Positions 49,936 to 57,086 of a DNA stretch of 64,000 nt are shown here, one piece after another. The notes under the pieces are model-generated. The model saw nothing but the letters and a program-made list of their open reading frames with translations. It was not told where the DNA came from and searched no databases. This stretch comes from a virus: positions 1 to 64,000 of IMG/VR virus record IMGVR_UViG_3300050016_000116; one strand, written 5' to 3'. The position numbers and the translations under genes were made by a program. Each line of letters opens with the position of its first letter. Position 1 is the stretch's first letter.

Positions 49936-49979
49936 GGGGTAGGCTTCTCCGGTAACTCAACCAACGGAGAAGCTACCCC
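49936..49979 (+). promoter_or_regulatory. Hairpin abutting the adhesin start codon
   Basis: 15-bp stem with one bulged G (49936-49951 with 49965-49979), loop of 13 bases, ending directly at the ATG. The only ribosome-site candidate, GGAG, is in the 3' strand of the stem and would be hidden when folded. Confidence 0.6.
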
Positions 49980-51134
49980 ATGGCAGTCCTCGCGCTCCTT
50001 CCTGCGTACCTCATCAACCAAGTTGCAATCGGTGGTGGGGCGTCTGGTCCCCTGGTGCTTCGAGCTGGAGAGAAGATCTCCGACTCTGCAACCCTTGCAT
50101 TGGTGCTTGGTGCCGGTGGGCAGGTTGCATCGACGTCGGATCCCATCGTGTCCGCTGCGCAGTTGGTCGTCACCAAGTTGCGTGCGAACGGAGCAGATGA
50201 GCGGATCTGCAACGAGATGATGATCGCAGCACTGGCTGCATCGTTCGGTTCGGGCGAGGGCAACGCGGAGTTCGGCGATGGGTCGGATGGAGCCGTCGTG
50301 TTTGACGGTGTCGCAACCGTCCTCGGTCTCGTCCCTTCCACGAAGGCGTACACCCTCACGAAGGACATCTTTGTGAAGACTGCCGTAGTGGCAGCGGGTG
50401 CGATCATCATCGGCGCGGGCTTCCGGATCTTCGCCTCGGTGTCTCTCACGAACAACGGGACCATCCACAACGGCGGCAACCCGGGACTCATCGGTTCCGC
50501 GGGAGCGGGCGGCGCAGCGGGTGGCGCAGTCGCAGCCGGTTCTCTCGGTGGAGGTAGCGCCGGAGGAGCGGGTGGGTCTGCGGGTGTCGGAGCGGCTGGC
50601 GCGGCTCAGACGGCCAACACGGGCTTCCCGGGTGGCACTGGCATCGGCGGTGTCGGTGGAGGGGACGGCACGCACCTCGGTGGTGCAGCCGGCACGTGGA
50701 GCGCGATGGCAGCCGCGGACGGTAACTTCCGCACCCTCTCTGCGGCGGTCAACGGCTGGGTCATCAGCGGTGCCGGCACCACCTTCACGCTCAAGGGTGG
50801 GTCGGGCGGTGGCGGTGGCGCTTCCGACAACGCAGACGGTGGCGGCGGTGGCGGTGGGTCGGGCGCAGGCGTGATGGTCATCGCGGCCTACTTGCTCATC
50901 AACAACGGCGTCATCCACTGCAACGGGGGACTCGGCGGAGCTGGCTTCTCGCCCGGCAACAACGCGGGTGGGGGTGCTGGCGGCGGCGCAGGCGACCTCA
51001 TCACGGTGGCGCGCACCTACTTGGGCACGGGCACCTACTCGGTCGCAGGGGGTGTCGGTGGCGCCAAGGTCGGAGCTGCGGGAGTCGCGGGGCTCCCCGG
51101 AGCGGTCGGAACGTTCCTCCAGCTCGCGGCCTGA
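49980..51134 (+). CDS. Glycine-rich adhesin-like tail protein
   Basis: 384 residues. The N-terminal ~130 residues are a folded region; residues ~160-350 are dominated by Gly (GGAAGGAVAAGSLGGGSAGG and similar blocks) alternating with short beta segments (NNGTIHNGG, NNGVIHCNGG). This pattern resembles phage receptor-binding adhesins with polyglycine helices. Host recognition is a reasonable inference; it could instead be a head decoration protein. Confidence 0.5.
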   Translation: MAVLALLPAYLINQVAIGGGASGPLVLRAGEKISDSATLALVLGAGGQVASTSDPIVSAAQLVVTKLRANGADERICNEMMIAALAASFGSGEGNAEFGDGSDGAVVFDGVATVLGLVPSTKAYTLTKDIFVKTAVVAAGAIIIGAGFRIFASVSLTNNGTIHNGGNPGLIGSAGAGGAAGGAVAAGSLGGGSAGGAGGSAGVGAAGAAQTANTGFPGGTGIGGVGGGDGTHLGGAAGTWSAMAAADGNFRTLSAAVNGWVISGAGTTFTLKGGSGGGGGASDNADGGGGGGGSGAGVMVIAAYLLINNGVIHCNGGLGGAGFSPGNNAGGGAGGGAGDLITVARTYLGTGTYSVAGGVGGAKVGAAGVAGLPGAVGTFLQLAA

Positions 51135-51154
51135 TTCGAAAAGCGCTTTTCGAA
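51133..51154. repeat. AAAGCGCTTT palindrome followed by box
   Basis: GATTCG arm, core, CGAA; starts in the adhesin stop codon. ACGGCACTC follows at 51158-51166, and the next gene's AGGAGG site after that. Confidence 0.9.
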
Positions 51155-51188
51155 AGGACGGCACTCGGGTGGGTAGGAGGATTCCCTC

Positions 51189-51635
51189 ATGCCCACTCAA
51201 GTGTCGGATCAGTTTCGCGAGCAGCTTCTCATCTCGGTAGTCACTGCTCTCGTTCGGGAGCACGCGAACACGCAGGATCAGCCTTCGTGGATCGATGTAG
51301 CCGGTGAAGCAGAGATTCTTGTGGAAGCGGTCATCGCTCGGGAGGAGCGACGGCTGACCAAGGACTCCCTTGCGTTCGTCGACCAAGCGCTCAGCGCGTT
51401 CAACGACCTCACCGAGAAGAAGGAGTGGCGCAAAGCAGGCGTCCTCTTGGCGCTCTTCAAGCAAGGGCTCAGTGCCACATGCTCTGCCCCTCTCCAGGTC
51501 GTCAACGCGGCGCTCCTCGGTCTGATGCAGGGGAAGTCCCCGGGGAGCATCGGATCCGAGGAGGTGGCGACGGTGTTGGAGATGTTCACCAACGCCAAGC
51601 GACAGCTCGAAGCTGACTTGGGTATCCCGCAGTGA
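51189..51635 (+). CDS. Hypothetical helical protein
   Basis: 148 residues, with TAGGAGGA 7-9 bases upstream. All-helical with a hydrophobic core (VVNAALLGLMQGKSPGS). Located between the adhesin-like gene and the packaging genes; a chaperone or tail-assembly role is possible, not shown. Confidence 0.6.
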   Translation: MPTQVSDQFREQLLISVVTALVREHANTQDQPSWIDVAGEAEILVEAVIAREERRLTKDSLAFVDQALSAFNDLTEKKEWRKAGVLLALFKQGLSATCSAPLQVVNAALLGLMQGKSPGSIGSEEVATVLEMFTNAKRQLEADLGIPQ

Positions 51636-52018
51636 ACGACAGAACCGAGGTCAAGTTTGGTGCAGCAACGATCCTAGTCAGGGAGGAGACGTTCTGGAAC
51701 GTGGAGCTGAGCTTCCCCAACGGACCTCGGTTCAGCCTTCACAACTTCCCCGTGCATGTCGAGTTGGTGTCGCTCTACGACTCCTTTCAGCAGCATTACA
51801 AGTGGGAAGTGGTCCTCCACGTCTGCGATCGGGTCACGAAGAGACCGACCACGATTCGCCGCATCTTCCTGGTGGACAGGTACGTGGCTGACCGCGAACC
51901 CACTTACTTTAGCTACGCGGTTCATTGTTCGATTCTCGAAGTGCTCCGGCACGAGCTGGACGAAGCTTTCCACTTCCAAGGGGAGCGCATCTACGACCCG
52001 CACAAGGATGAACCGTGA
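51632..52018 (+). CDS. Hypothetical protein
   Basis: 128 residues from a GTG overlapping the previous stop. Beta-rich with paired aromatic strands (FWNVELSFPNGPRFSLHNF, YKWEVVLHVCDRV). No family recognised. Confidence 0.6.
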   Translation: MNDRTEVKFGAATILVREETFWNVELSFPNGPRFSLHNFPVHVELVSLYDSFQQHYKWEVVLHVCDRVTKRPTTIRRIFLVDRYVADREPTYFSYAVHCSILEVLRHELDEAFHFQGERIYDPHKDEP

Positions 52019-52314
52019 TGAGGAAGCGATCCGAGGTCACCGCTACCCCCCTGCACAAACCACCCCCGACCCAGAAGGACCGGACGAAGCAGGAGGTGAG
52101 GAAGCTCCTGGCCCAATACGACCTCCTCCGCGCCTCCCAGACAGCCCTAGGACGCGTTTTCAGGGAGCCGGATGACTCTTCCCTCACCTTCACCGAGCGG
52201 GGCCATTACAACGTCACCCAGGACCTTCTTTCGGAGCTGCTGACCCGGCTCTTCATGGAGGTACAGAAGCTCCAGTGCTCGAAGTGCGCGGACACTTGGG
52301 AAGAAGCCACATGA
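52018..52314 (+). CDS. Small protein with MRKRSEV start and C-terminal Cys pair
   Basis: 98 residues from ATG 52018 (GTG at 52015 also possible). Tag M-R-K-R-S-E-V-T, a basic Pro-rich linker, a helical core and a final CSKC. No family recognised. Confidence 0.6.
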   Translation: MRKRSEVTATPLHKPPPTQKDRTKQEVRKLLAQYDLLRASQTALGRVFREPDDSSLTFTERGHYNVTQDLLSELLTRLFMEVQKLQCSKCADTWEEAT

Positions 52315-52403
52315 CCCGGGAGCTTCTCTTCTGCACCAAGATGGTTGTCCTAGCTGTCTTCCTCTTGCTTCAGATCTACGGGTATCTCAAGTTTCATCGA
52401 TGA
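52311..52403 (+). CDS. 30-residue single-TM peptide
   Basis: MTRELLFCTKMVVLAVFLLL plus QIYGYLKFHR: one hydrophobic helix. Four-base overlaps with the genes on both sides make it a convincing small gene. Confidence 0.6.
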   Translation: MTRELLFCTKMVVLAVFLLLQIYGYLKFHR

Positions 52404-52660
52404 ATGCCCCCATCGACATCGCGTTGTGCATCCACTGCGACTCCCTCACGCTCAACGCGGTCTCCGACAAGTGCAACTGCGGCGGCGAACTCTACCCCAG
52501 CACGAAGCGAGTTCCCCCTGGCACCCGAATCCGGCAGATGCGTCCCTGCTCAACGAATCGCGGATCGTCTTCTCAAGGAAGAGGGGGACGACCTCTCGAC
52601 GCTCGTGCGAAAGATACAGCAGGGATGGGGAACGAAGTAACCTGCACTCTGCACGTGTAA
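52400..52660 (+). CDS. Zinc-ribbon protein, probably frameshifted
   Basis: Residues 1-47 look genuine (CIHC...CNCGG ribbon, then RVPPGTRIRQ). After about base 52545 the frame becomes Ser/Arg-rich. The credible continuation (AQRIADRLLKEEGDDLSTLV and a stop at 52640) is in the +1 frame. Either an indel, a programmed shift or a recent mutation. The likely product is ~80 residues. Confidence 0.45.
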   Translation: MNAPIDIALCIHCDSLTLNAVSDKCNCGGELYPSTKRVPPGTRIRQMRPCSTNRGSSSQGRGGRPLDARAKDTAGMGNEVTCTLHV

Positions 52661-52690
52661 TTACCTTCTCTGAAGGTTCTGAGTTAGAAT
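52661..52690 (+). promoter_or_regulatory. Candidate promoter for the terminase genes
   Basis: TTACCT (52661-52666), 18-base spacer, TAGAAT (52685-52690) in a locally AT-rich stretch. The ATG at 52700 is only about 3 bases after the expected start of transcription. Confidence 0.35.
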
Positions 52691-52699
52691 TGGAAAACC

Positions 52700-53278
52700 A
52701 TGGGTAAGAGAGCAGACACCATCGAGAAGCCTTACATCACGCATCCCAACGGAAAGCAGATCATCCGATGGGCAAAGCGGGAGGTCTTCAAGCACGAGGT
52801 CTTCATCGAGAAGCTGATGCTCTCTGCTTGTTCCGAGAGGCAGATCGAATCCCTCTGTGCGCAGGAGCTAGGACTCAAGACACTGCGCACCCGCATCCTC
52901 CGTCACCGCATCCTCGAACGGTGGAAGCTCGCGGGTGCAGCGGAGTCGGAGACGAACCGCATCCAGGCTCAGAGGCGCATCCAGAGGAACATCACCGACG
53001 TTCACTCCGAGTTCGCAGCGGACATCCCGAAGATGAGCGCGGCTGCGAAGCACTCTGCCCTCGCGCGCTACGAGTCGATCCTCATCCAGCTCCAGGGCAC
53101 TTCTGCCCCCATCCAGATCAACATGGACGTCACGGTGTCGGCGAACCTCCAGGGTGTCATCGCCAACCTCACCCCCGAGCAGACGCAGAAGTACATCACC
53201 CGGGCGAAGGAGCGGGCTCTCAAAGCCGCGGAGTACGACAGGCTTCACGGCAACGATGTTCCTGACGCAGCGGAGTGA
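52700..53278 (+). CDS. Probable small terminase subunit
   Basis: 192 residues. HTH-like N-terminal part (ACSERQIESLCAQELGLKTL), a long middle helix (RIQAQRRIQRNITDVHSEF) and a C-terminal helical part. It lies directly upstream of the large terminase and has the usual small-subunit size. Assigned by position and architecture. Confidence 0.55.
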   Translation: MGKRADTIEKPYITHPNGKQIIRWAKREVFKHEVFIEKLMLSACSERQIESLCAQELGLKTLRTRILRHRILERWKLAGAAESETNRIQAQRRIQRNITDVHSEFAADIPKMSAAAKHSALARYESILIQLQGTSAPIQINMDVTVSANLQGVIANLTPEQTQKYITRAKERALKAAEYDRLHGNDVPDAAE

Positions 53279-53281
53279 ATC

Positions 53282-53295
53282 GCAAAGCGCTTTGC
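53282..53295. repeat. AAAGCGCTTT palindrome followed by box
   Basis: GCAAAGCGCTTTGC just after the small terminase stop; ACGGCACTC follows at 53299-53307. The rest of 53308-53413 holds an inverted repeat TCCTAG/CTAGGA near 53375 but no gene. Confidence 0.85.
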
Positions 53296-53413
53296 CAAAC
53301 GGCACTCTCTCCTCGGAGGTAGCGAAGGTCCAACCCAGCGGCCCCCTCTTCGCCGTGACGTCTCGCTGAGACCATCCTAGAGGCGCCTAGGAGCCGCGTG
53401 CTAGCTTCTCGGG

Positions 53414-55168
53414 ATGAAGTCAGCACGCAGGCGCGCGCCCGAACCCTCTCCCCCCAAGCCTGATTCGAAAAGCGCTTTTCGAAACTCCTCAACTTCTGGA
53501 GCCCAAGTGCTCGAAGCGGGGGATGTAGCGCTCGCTTCCATCCTTCGGGATGAAGTCTTCGCAGACGCGATGAAGGCAAGGGAGGACATCTTCACGTTCT
53601 TCGAGTTCGTGATGCGTCGCTTCGACAAGCGTGAGCCCATCCAGCTTGCAGCGCATCAACGTGTGCTCCTGGAGTTCTTCATGGCGCACGATCGTTCTGT
53701 CGCAATGTGTCCGGTCGGTTCCTCGAAGACGTGGATCGCGGTTGGGCTTGCGCTCTTCTTCCTTGGTCAGAACCCCGAGTCACGAGGGGCAGTTGTCTCT
53801 GCGACCGAGGGGCAGGCGAAGAAGTTCGTGCAGCTTGTTCGCGGGTACATCACTGAGTCCCCCGAGCTGAGGATGGTCTTCCCTCACCTCATCCCTTCGC
53901 AGAGGGACGGAGAGCAGTGGACGCAGACAAGCATCACCGTGCAGAGGTCAGTCGGCATCAAGGATGCGTCTCTCACCGCGTACGGGATTGACAGCCCTTC
54001 GATCGTCGGTTCTCGTCTCGCCTGGGTCATTGTCGACGACATCCTCAGTGACGAGAACACGTACACCCCCGAGTCACGTGACCACGTCCTTCGGCTCTTG
54101 AACGGGCAGGTTCTCTCCCGTCTCGATCCCATCGGCTCCAAGGTCATCATGATCAACACCCCCTGGCATCCTGACGACGTGGTTCATCACGCCAGGGACA
54201 AGCGCGGGTGGGCGACAATCCGCATGGACATCTACGGTGACATCGAGGTCTGGGACGACGCCTCCACGGAGATCGAGACCCATCCGCACTACGGGAAGTA
54301 TTGGGACAGCGACATGCTCCGTCCCGCAGAGCCGGCGAACACGAACAACCGCTGCTGCCGACTCGTCGCGCACGAACCCGACCCTGACAACTCGGTTCCC
54401 CTTTGGCCGGAGGAGCGCCCGATCGAGTGGATTGAGAACACGAAGCGGGAGCTGAACTTCAACACCCTTGTCTTCAATCGCAACTACCGCTGCCTAGTGC
54501 GCGATGACGAGAGCAGCATGTGCAAGCAAGTTTTCGTGGACCGCTGCTTGAAGATGGCGCGTGACCTCGGCATCTACGGTCTCGTCTCGGTCTACAAGGG
54601 CCCTTACCTCACGTTTACCGGGGTGGACCTCGCGTTTGCAGAGCACGACAAGGCGGATGAGACCGCGTTCTTCACCTTTGAGGCGAGACCGGGCGGCATC
54701 AACGTCATCTTGGACATCGAGATCGGACGTTGGGACAGTCCGACCGTCATCCAAAAGATCATCGACAAGCAGAAGGCATTCAACAGCACGGTCAGGGTCG
54801 AGAGCAACGCTGCGCAGATTGCGATCAAGCAGTTCGCGCTCCAGAGGGACAAGAGCTTGCCTATCAAGGCGCACATGACGGGAAGGGCGAAAGCTCACCC
54901 CGAGTACGGCGTGCCGGGGCTCTTCTCGGAGATGGAGAATGCGGCGTGGGTTCTCCCGAACTCCCCCCGTGGTCAGCAGAGCCCGCAGATCGAGCGCTTC
55001 ATCCGGGACTGCCTTCACTACGTCCCGAGCAAGCACACCGCGGACATCCTCATGGCCGCGTACTTCGCCCGGGAACAGAAGCGCGAGTGGATGGGGCTCT
55101 CGGGGAAGGGCAACCAGGCAGGTACCCCGGGGCAACCGTCTGCTATCGCGGGGGTCATGTCTCGGTAG
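53414..55168 (+). CDS. Terminase large subunit
   Basis: 584 residues. ATPase: Walker A-like CPVGSSKTW (~97-105), Walker B LAWVIVDDIL (~197-206) and the coupling motif INTPWHPDD. Nuclease: TFTGVDLAFAEHD (first Asp), DIEIGRWDSP, and a late Asp in HTADILMAAYF. This is the standard two-domain packaging motor with RNase H-type nuclease. The first ~30 residues are low complexity and include a palindrome copy (53462), so translation may start later. Confidence 0.85.
   Translation: MKSARRRAPEPSPPKPDSKSAFRNSSTSGAQVLEAGDVALASILRDEVFADAMKAREDIFTFFEFVMRRFDKREPIQLAAHQRVLLEFFMAHDRSVAMCPVGSSKTWIAVGLALFFLGQNPESRGAVVSATEGQAKKFVQLVRGYITESPELRMVFPHLIPSQRDGEQWTQTSITVQRSVGIKDASLTAYGIDSPSIVGSRLAWVIVDDILSDENTYTPESRDHVLRLLNGQVLSRLDPIGSKVIMINTPWHPDDVVHHARDKRGWATIRMDIYGDIEVWDDASTEIETHPHYGKYWDSDMLRPAEPANTNNRCCRLVAHEPDPDNSVPLWPEERPIEWIENTKRELNFNTLVFNRNYRCLVRDDESSMCKQVFVDRCLKMARDLGIYGLVSVYKGPYLTFTGVDLAFAEHDKADETAFFTFEARPGGINVILDIEIGRWDSPTVIQKIIDKQKAFNSTVRVESNAAQIAIKQFALQRDKSLPIKAHMTGRAKAHPEYGVPGLFSEMENAAWVLPNSPRGQQSPQIERFIRDCLHYVPSKHTADILMAAYFAREQKREWMGLSGKGNQAGTPGQPSAIAGVMSR
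53462..53483. repeat. AAAGCGCTTT palindrome in the terminase N-terminus
   Basis: GATTCG arm, core, CGAA; read in frame as Asp-Ser-Lys-Ser-Ala-Phe-Arg, the same reading as at 32359 and 47797. Confidence 0.88.
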
Positions 55169-55184
55169 CGGCATTCCTTTGGGT

Positions 55185-55469
55185 ATGAACTACCTTGTCA
55201 CTGCCCCAAGTCCCACACGGCTCTCCTACCTCTTCGTCCGCCCCAACGGGAAGGGAGCGCAAGCGCGCTGGCTGAACTTCACTGGGCTCGTCCTCCGGTA
55301 CTTGAGCCGGTATGACATCACGATCGCGCATCATCCCTCTGACCTAGATCCACCGGTCTGGACGGGACGTAGGTGGGAGCCGTACAAGCCGCACTTCTTC
55401 GCCGGCAACCTCCTCGTGGACCTCGCGGATGCGAAGCCGGTCATCATCAGCGAGGCTTGGGACCGATGA
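55185..55469 (+). CDS. Hypothetical protein
   Basis: 94 residues from ATG 55185, preceded by the box variant GCGGCATTC. Mixed alpha/beta (RLSYLFVRPNGKGAQARWLN, RYLSRYDITIAHHP). No family recognised. Confidence 0.55.
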   Translation: MNYLVTAPSPTRLSYLFVRPNGKGAQARWLNFTGLVLRYLSRYDITIAHHPSDLDPPVWTGRRWEPYKPHFFAGNLLVDLADAKPVIISEAWDR

Positions 55470-55548
55470 AGCGATTCAAGCGCTCCAACTTCCCTGAGTC
55501 GGTCCAACTCCCTCACGGTTCAATCCGAGACCAGGGAGCAACCAGCGC

Positions 55549-55591
55549 TTCAGTCGGGTTCACTTCTTCAATGGCGGAGATCTCACGTCGG
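55549..55591. repeat. 43-bp direct repeat, copy 1
   Basis: TTCAGTCGGGTTCACTTCTT and following bases, identical to 55689-55731. Spacing 140 bases, not a multiple of three. Confidence 0.95.
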
Positions 55592-55688
55592 TTCTCAGTG
55601 CAGTGCATTCCCTCTCCGGGGACCATCTACGCAGCGGCACGGGCTATCGAACGTGAGTGCGATGGGCGCACGGTGGAGTTCCGTGGGA

Positions 55689-55731
55689 TTCAGTCGGGTT
55701 CACTTCTTCAATGGCGGAGATCTCACGTCGG
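55689..55731. repeat. 43-bp direct repeat, copy 2
   Basis: Exact second copy of 55549-55591. Confidence 0.95.
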
Positions 55732-55832
55732 ACGGGCGATTCGCGTGAGGCAGCGCTACCTTCGTCTACTTGCAGCGGAGATGTGGAGGACATCGTCATC
55801 CGTTTCGACGGAGGAGATGCAGGAGTTGGTTC

Positions 55833-55846
55833 GCAAAGCGCTTTGC
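55833..55846. repeat. AAAGCGCTTT palindrome, GCAAA-arm copy
   Basis: GCAAAGCGCTTTGC with partly matching outer arms (TTGG...CCAA). An ACGGCACTC box stands 66 bases downstream at 55912-55920, 7 bases before an ATG that begins only a 12-codon frame. Confidence 0.82.
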
Positions 55847-55946
55847 CAATCCCTTCCTCCCCTCACTGACCAAGGGTGCGAACCAACCCCCTGGCGCTTG
55901 CGGAGAGCAGACGGCACTCTTTGGCCATGTGCGTATTCTTACTCAC

Positions 55947-56141
55947 ATGGCGACGATCACCGTGAAGAAAGCCGGGTACCGATGCGAACGATGCGAGCAC
56001 GAGTGGTCCCCACGAGGGCCACGAGCGGAGAACCTGCCTCGGGGCGTGGCTGCCGAGGACGTGAAGCCGCGCATCTGCCCCAAGTGCAAGTCGGCGTACT
56101 GGGAGACCGCAAAGCGGACGACCACGAAGGACGGAAAGTGA
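55947..56141 (+). CDS. Small zinc-ribbon protein
   Basis: 64 residues, MATITVKKAGYRCERCEHEW; CERC...CPKC ribbon typical of small phage and bacterial proteins. The real start is 18 bases beyond the box-associated ATG at 55929, in another frame. Confidence 0.65.
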   Translation: MATITVKKAGYRCERCEHEWSPRGPRAENLPRGVAAEDVKPRICPKCKSAYWETAKRTTTKDGK

Positions 56142-56196
56142 TGGCCCCGGCGCTTTCACTCTTGTGCGCGGGCGGCGAGAGGGTGACGTGGCGATC

Positions 56197-56964
56197 ATGA
56201 CCGAGCGTCGAGGAGCCACCGCCCTAAAGCTTGTCGCCGAGCCACCGCCGCCTGTTCGGCTTGTGCGGCGGAAGGGAAAGAAGCCCAGGAAAGCCCCGGT
56301 TGGCGTCGCTACAAACGACCTCATCTTCAGCGCGCACGTAGGGTCTAACGCCGCCGTCTTCCCGATGGTCCTCGCCCTCTACGTGCCTGAGAAGAGCGTC
56401 GTAGCGGACGTCACGCATGGCAAAGGGGCGTTCTGGCGCGGCATCCCCAAGGCGCAGTACGACGTTCGGGCCACCGATCTCAAGTCAGGGACGGATTGTC
56501 GCAAGCTCCCCTACAAGGACGCGGTGATCGATTGCGTCGTCCTCGACCCGCCGTACATGCACACGCCTGGCGGCACGGCCCATGATGGGCACCAGAACTT
56601 CGAGGGGTACTACCAGAACAACGCAGCGGCCTCGAACCTCAAGTACCACGAAGCGGTGCTCGACCTTTACTACGGCGCCGGCCGCGAGGCGCTTCGAGTG
56701 CTCCGGGATGACGGCATCTTCATCGTCAAGTGCCAGGACGAGGTTTGCGCGAACAAGCAACGGCTAACCCACGTGGAGCTGGTCGTCGAGTACGCAAGGT
56801 ACGGGTTCGTGGTTGAGGACTGCTTCGTGCTAGTTCGGACCAATCGGCCCGGCGTAAGCCGGATGCTGAAGCAGCGCCACGCACGGAAGAACCACTCCTA
56901 TTTCATGGTGTTCCGAAAGCGACGACAGCCTCGTCAGAGTGTGTCGGCTTCGAGGAAGAAGTGA
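56197..56964 (+). CDS. DNA methyltransferase (DPPY type)
   Basis: 255 residues from ATG 56197 (GTG at 56188 also in frame). VLDPPYMHTPGG (~112-123) is the catalytic motif IV; VVADVTHGKGAFW is the SAM-site motif I, altered from the usual DPFxGxG. Later ALRVLRDDGIFIVKCQDEV fits motif V-VI. N6-adenine or N4-cytosine specificity. It overlaps the next methyltransferase by four bases. Confidence 0.75.
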   Translation: MTERRGATALKLVAEPPPPVRLVRRKGKKPRKAPVGVATNDLIFSAHVGSNAAVFPMVLALYVPEKSVVADVTHGKGAFWRGIPKAQYDVRATDLKSGTDCRKLPYKDAVIDCVVLDPPYMHTPGGTAHDGHQNFEGYYQNNAAASNLKYHEAVLDLYYGAGREALRVLRDDGIFIVKCQDEVCANKQRLTHVELVVEYARYGFVVEDCFVLVRTNRPGVSRMLKQRHARKNHSYFMVFRKRRQPRQSVSASRKK

Positions 56965-57086
56965 CCGAACCCCTTGACGTCGATCTTCGGGTACTCGCTC
57001 GACATCGCCGAGTAGCCGGTTGGGATGTCGAGGTAGTAGACGCGCGTGAGCCAAGCGATGAACATCTGGTAGATCCTCCACTGGTC
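56934..57086 (-). pseudogene. C-terminal fragment of a minus-strand gene
   Basis: On the minus strand ~50 residues read like real protein and end in a stop (DQWRIYQMFIAWLTRVYYLD, GFGHFFLEADTL). No matching upstream part is present beyond ~57087. The same bases form the odd N-terminus of the + strand methyltransferase. Likely the stump of a gene cut by the methyltransferase insertion. Confidence 0.4.

Larger units (their letters stand above)
55466..55869 (+). pseudogene. Gene disrupted by a 43-bp direct repeat
   Basis: Starts at ATG 55466 (MKRFKRSNFPESVQLPHG), overlapping the previous stop. After two copies of a 43-bp repeat 140 bases apart, the original frame runs on without a stop to 56200, through two other genes. 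Collapsing the 140-base unit restores a frame ending at 55869 (SVGFTSSMAEISRR then GDVEDIVIRFDGGDAGVG). I infer a frame-breaking duplication; which frame is ancestral is not certain. Confidence 0.4.

Noticed and set aside
55518-55535. tRNA T-arm-like GGTTCAATCC
   Set aside because: No acceptor, D-arm or anticodon arm pairs around it, and it lies in a reading frame. No tRNA was found anywhere in the window.
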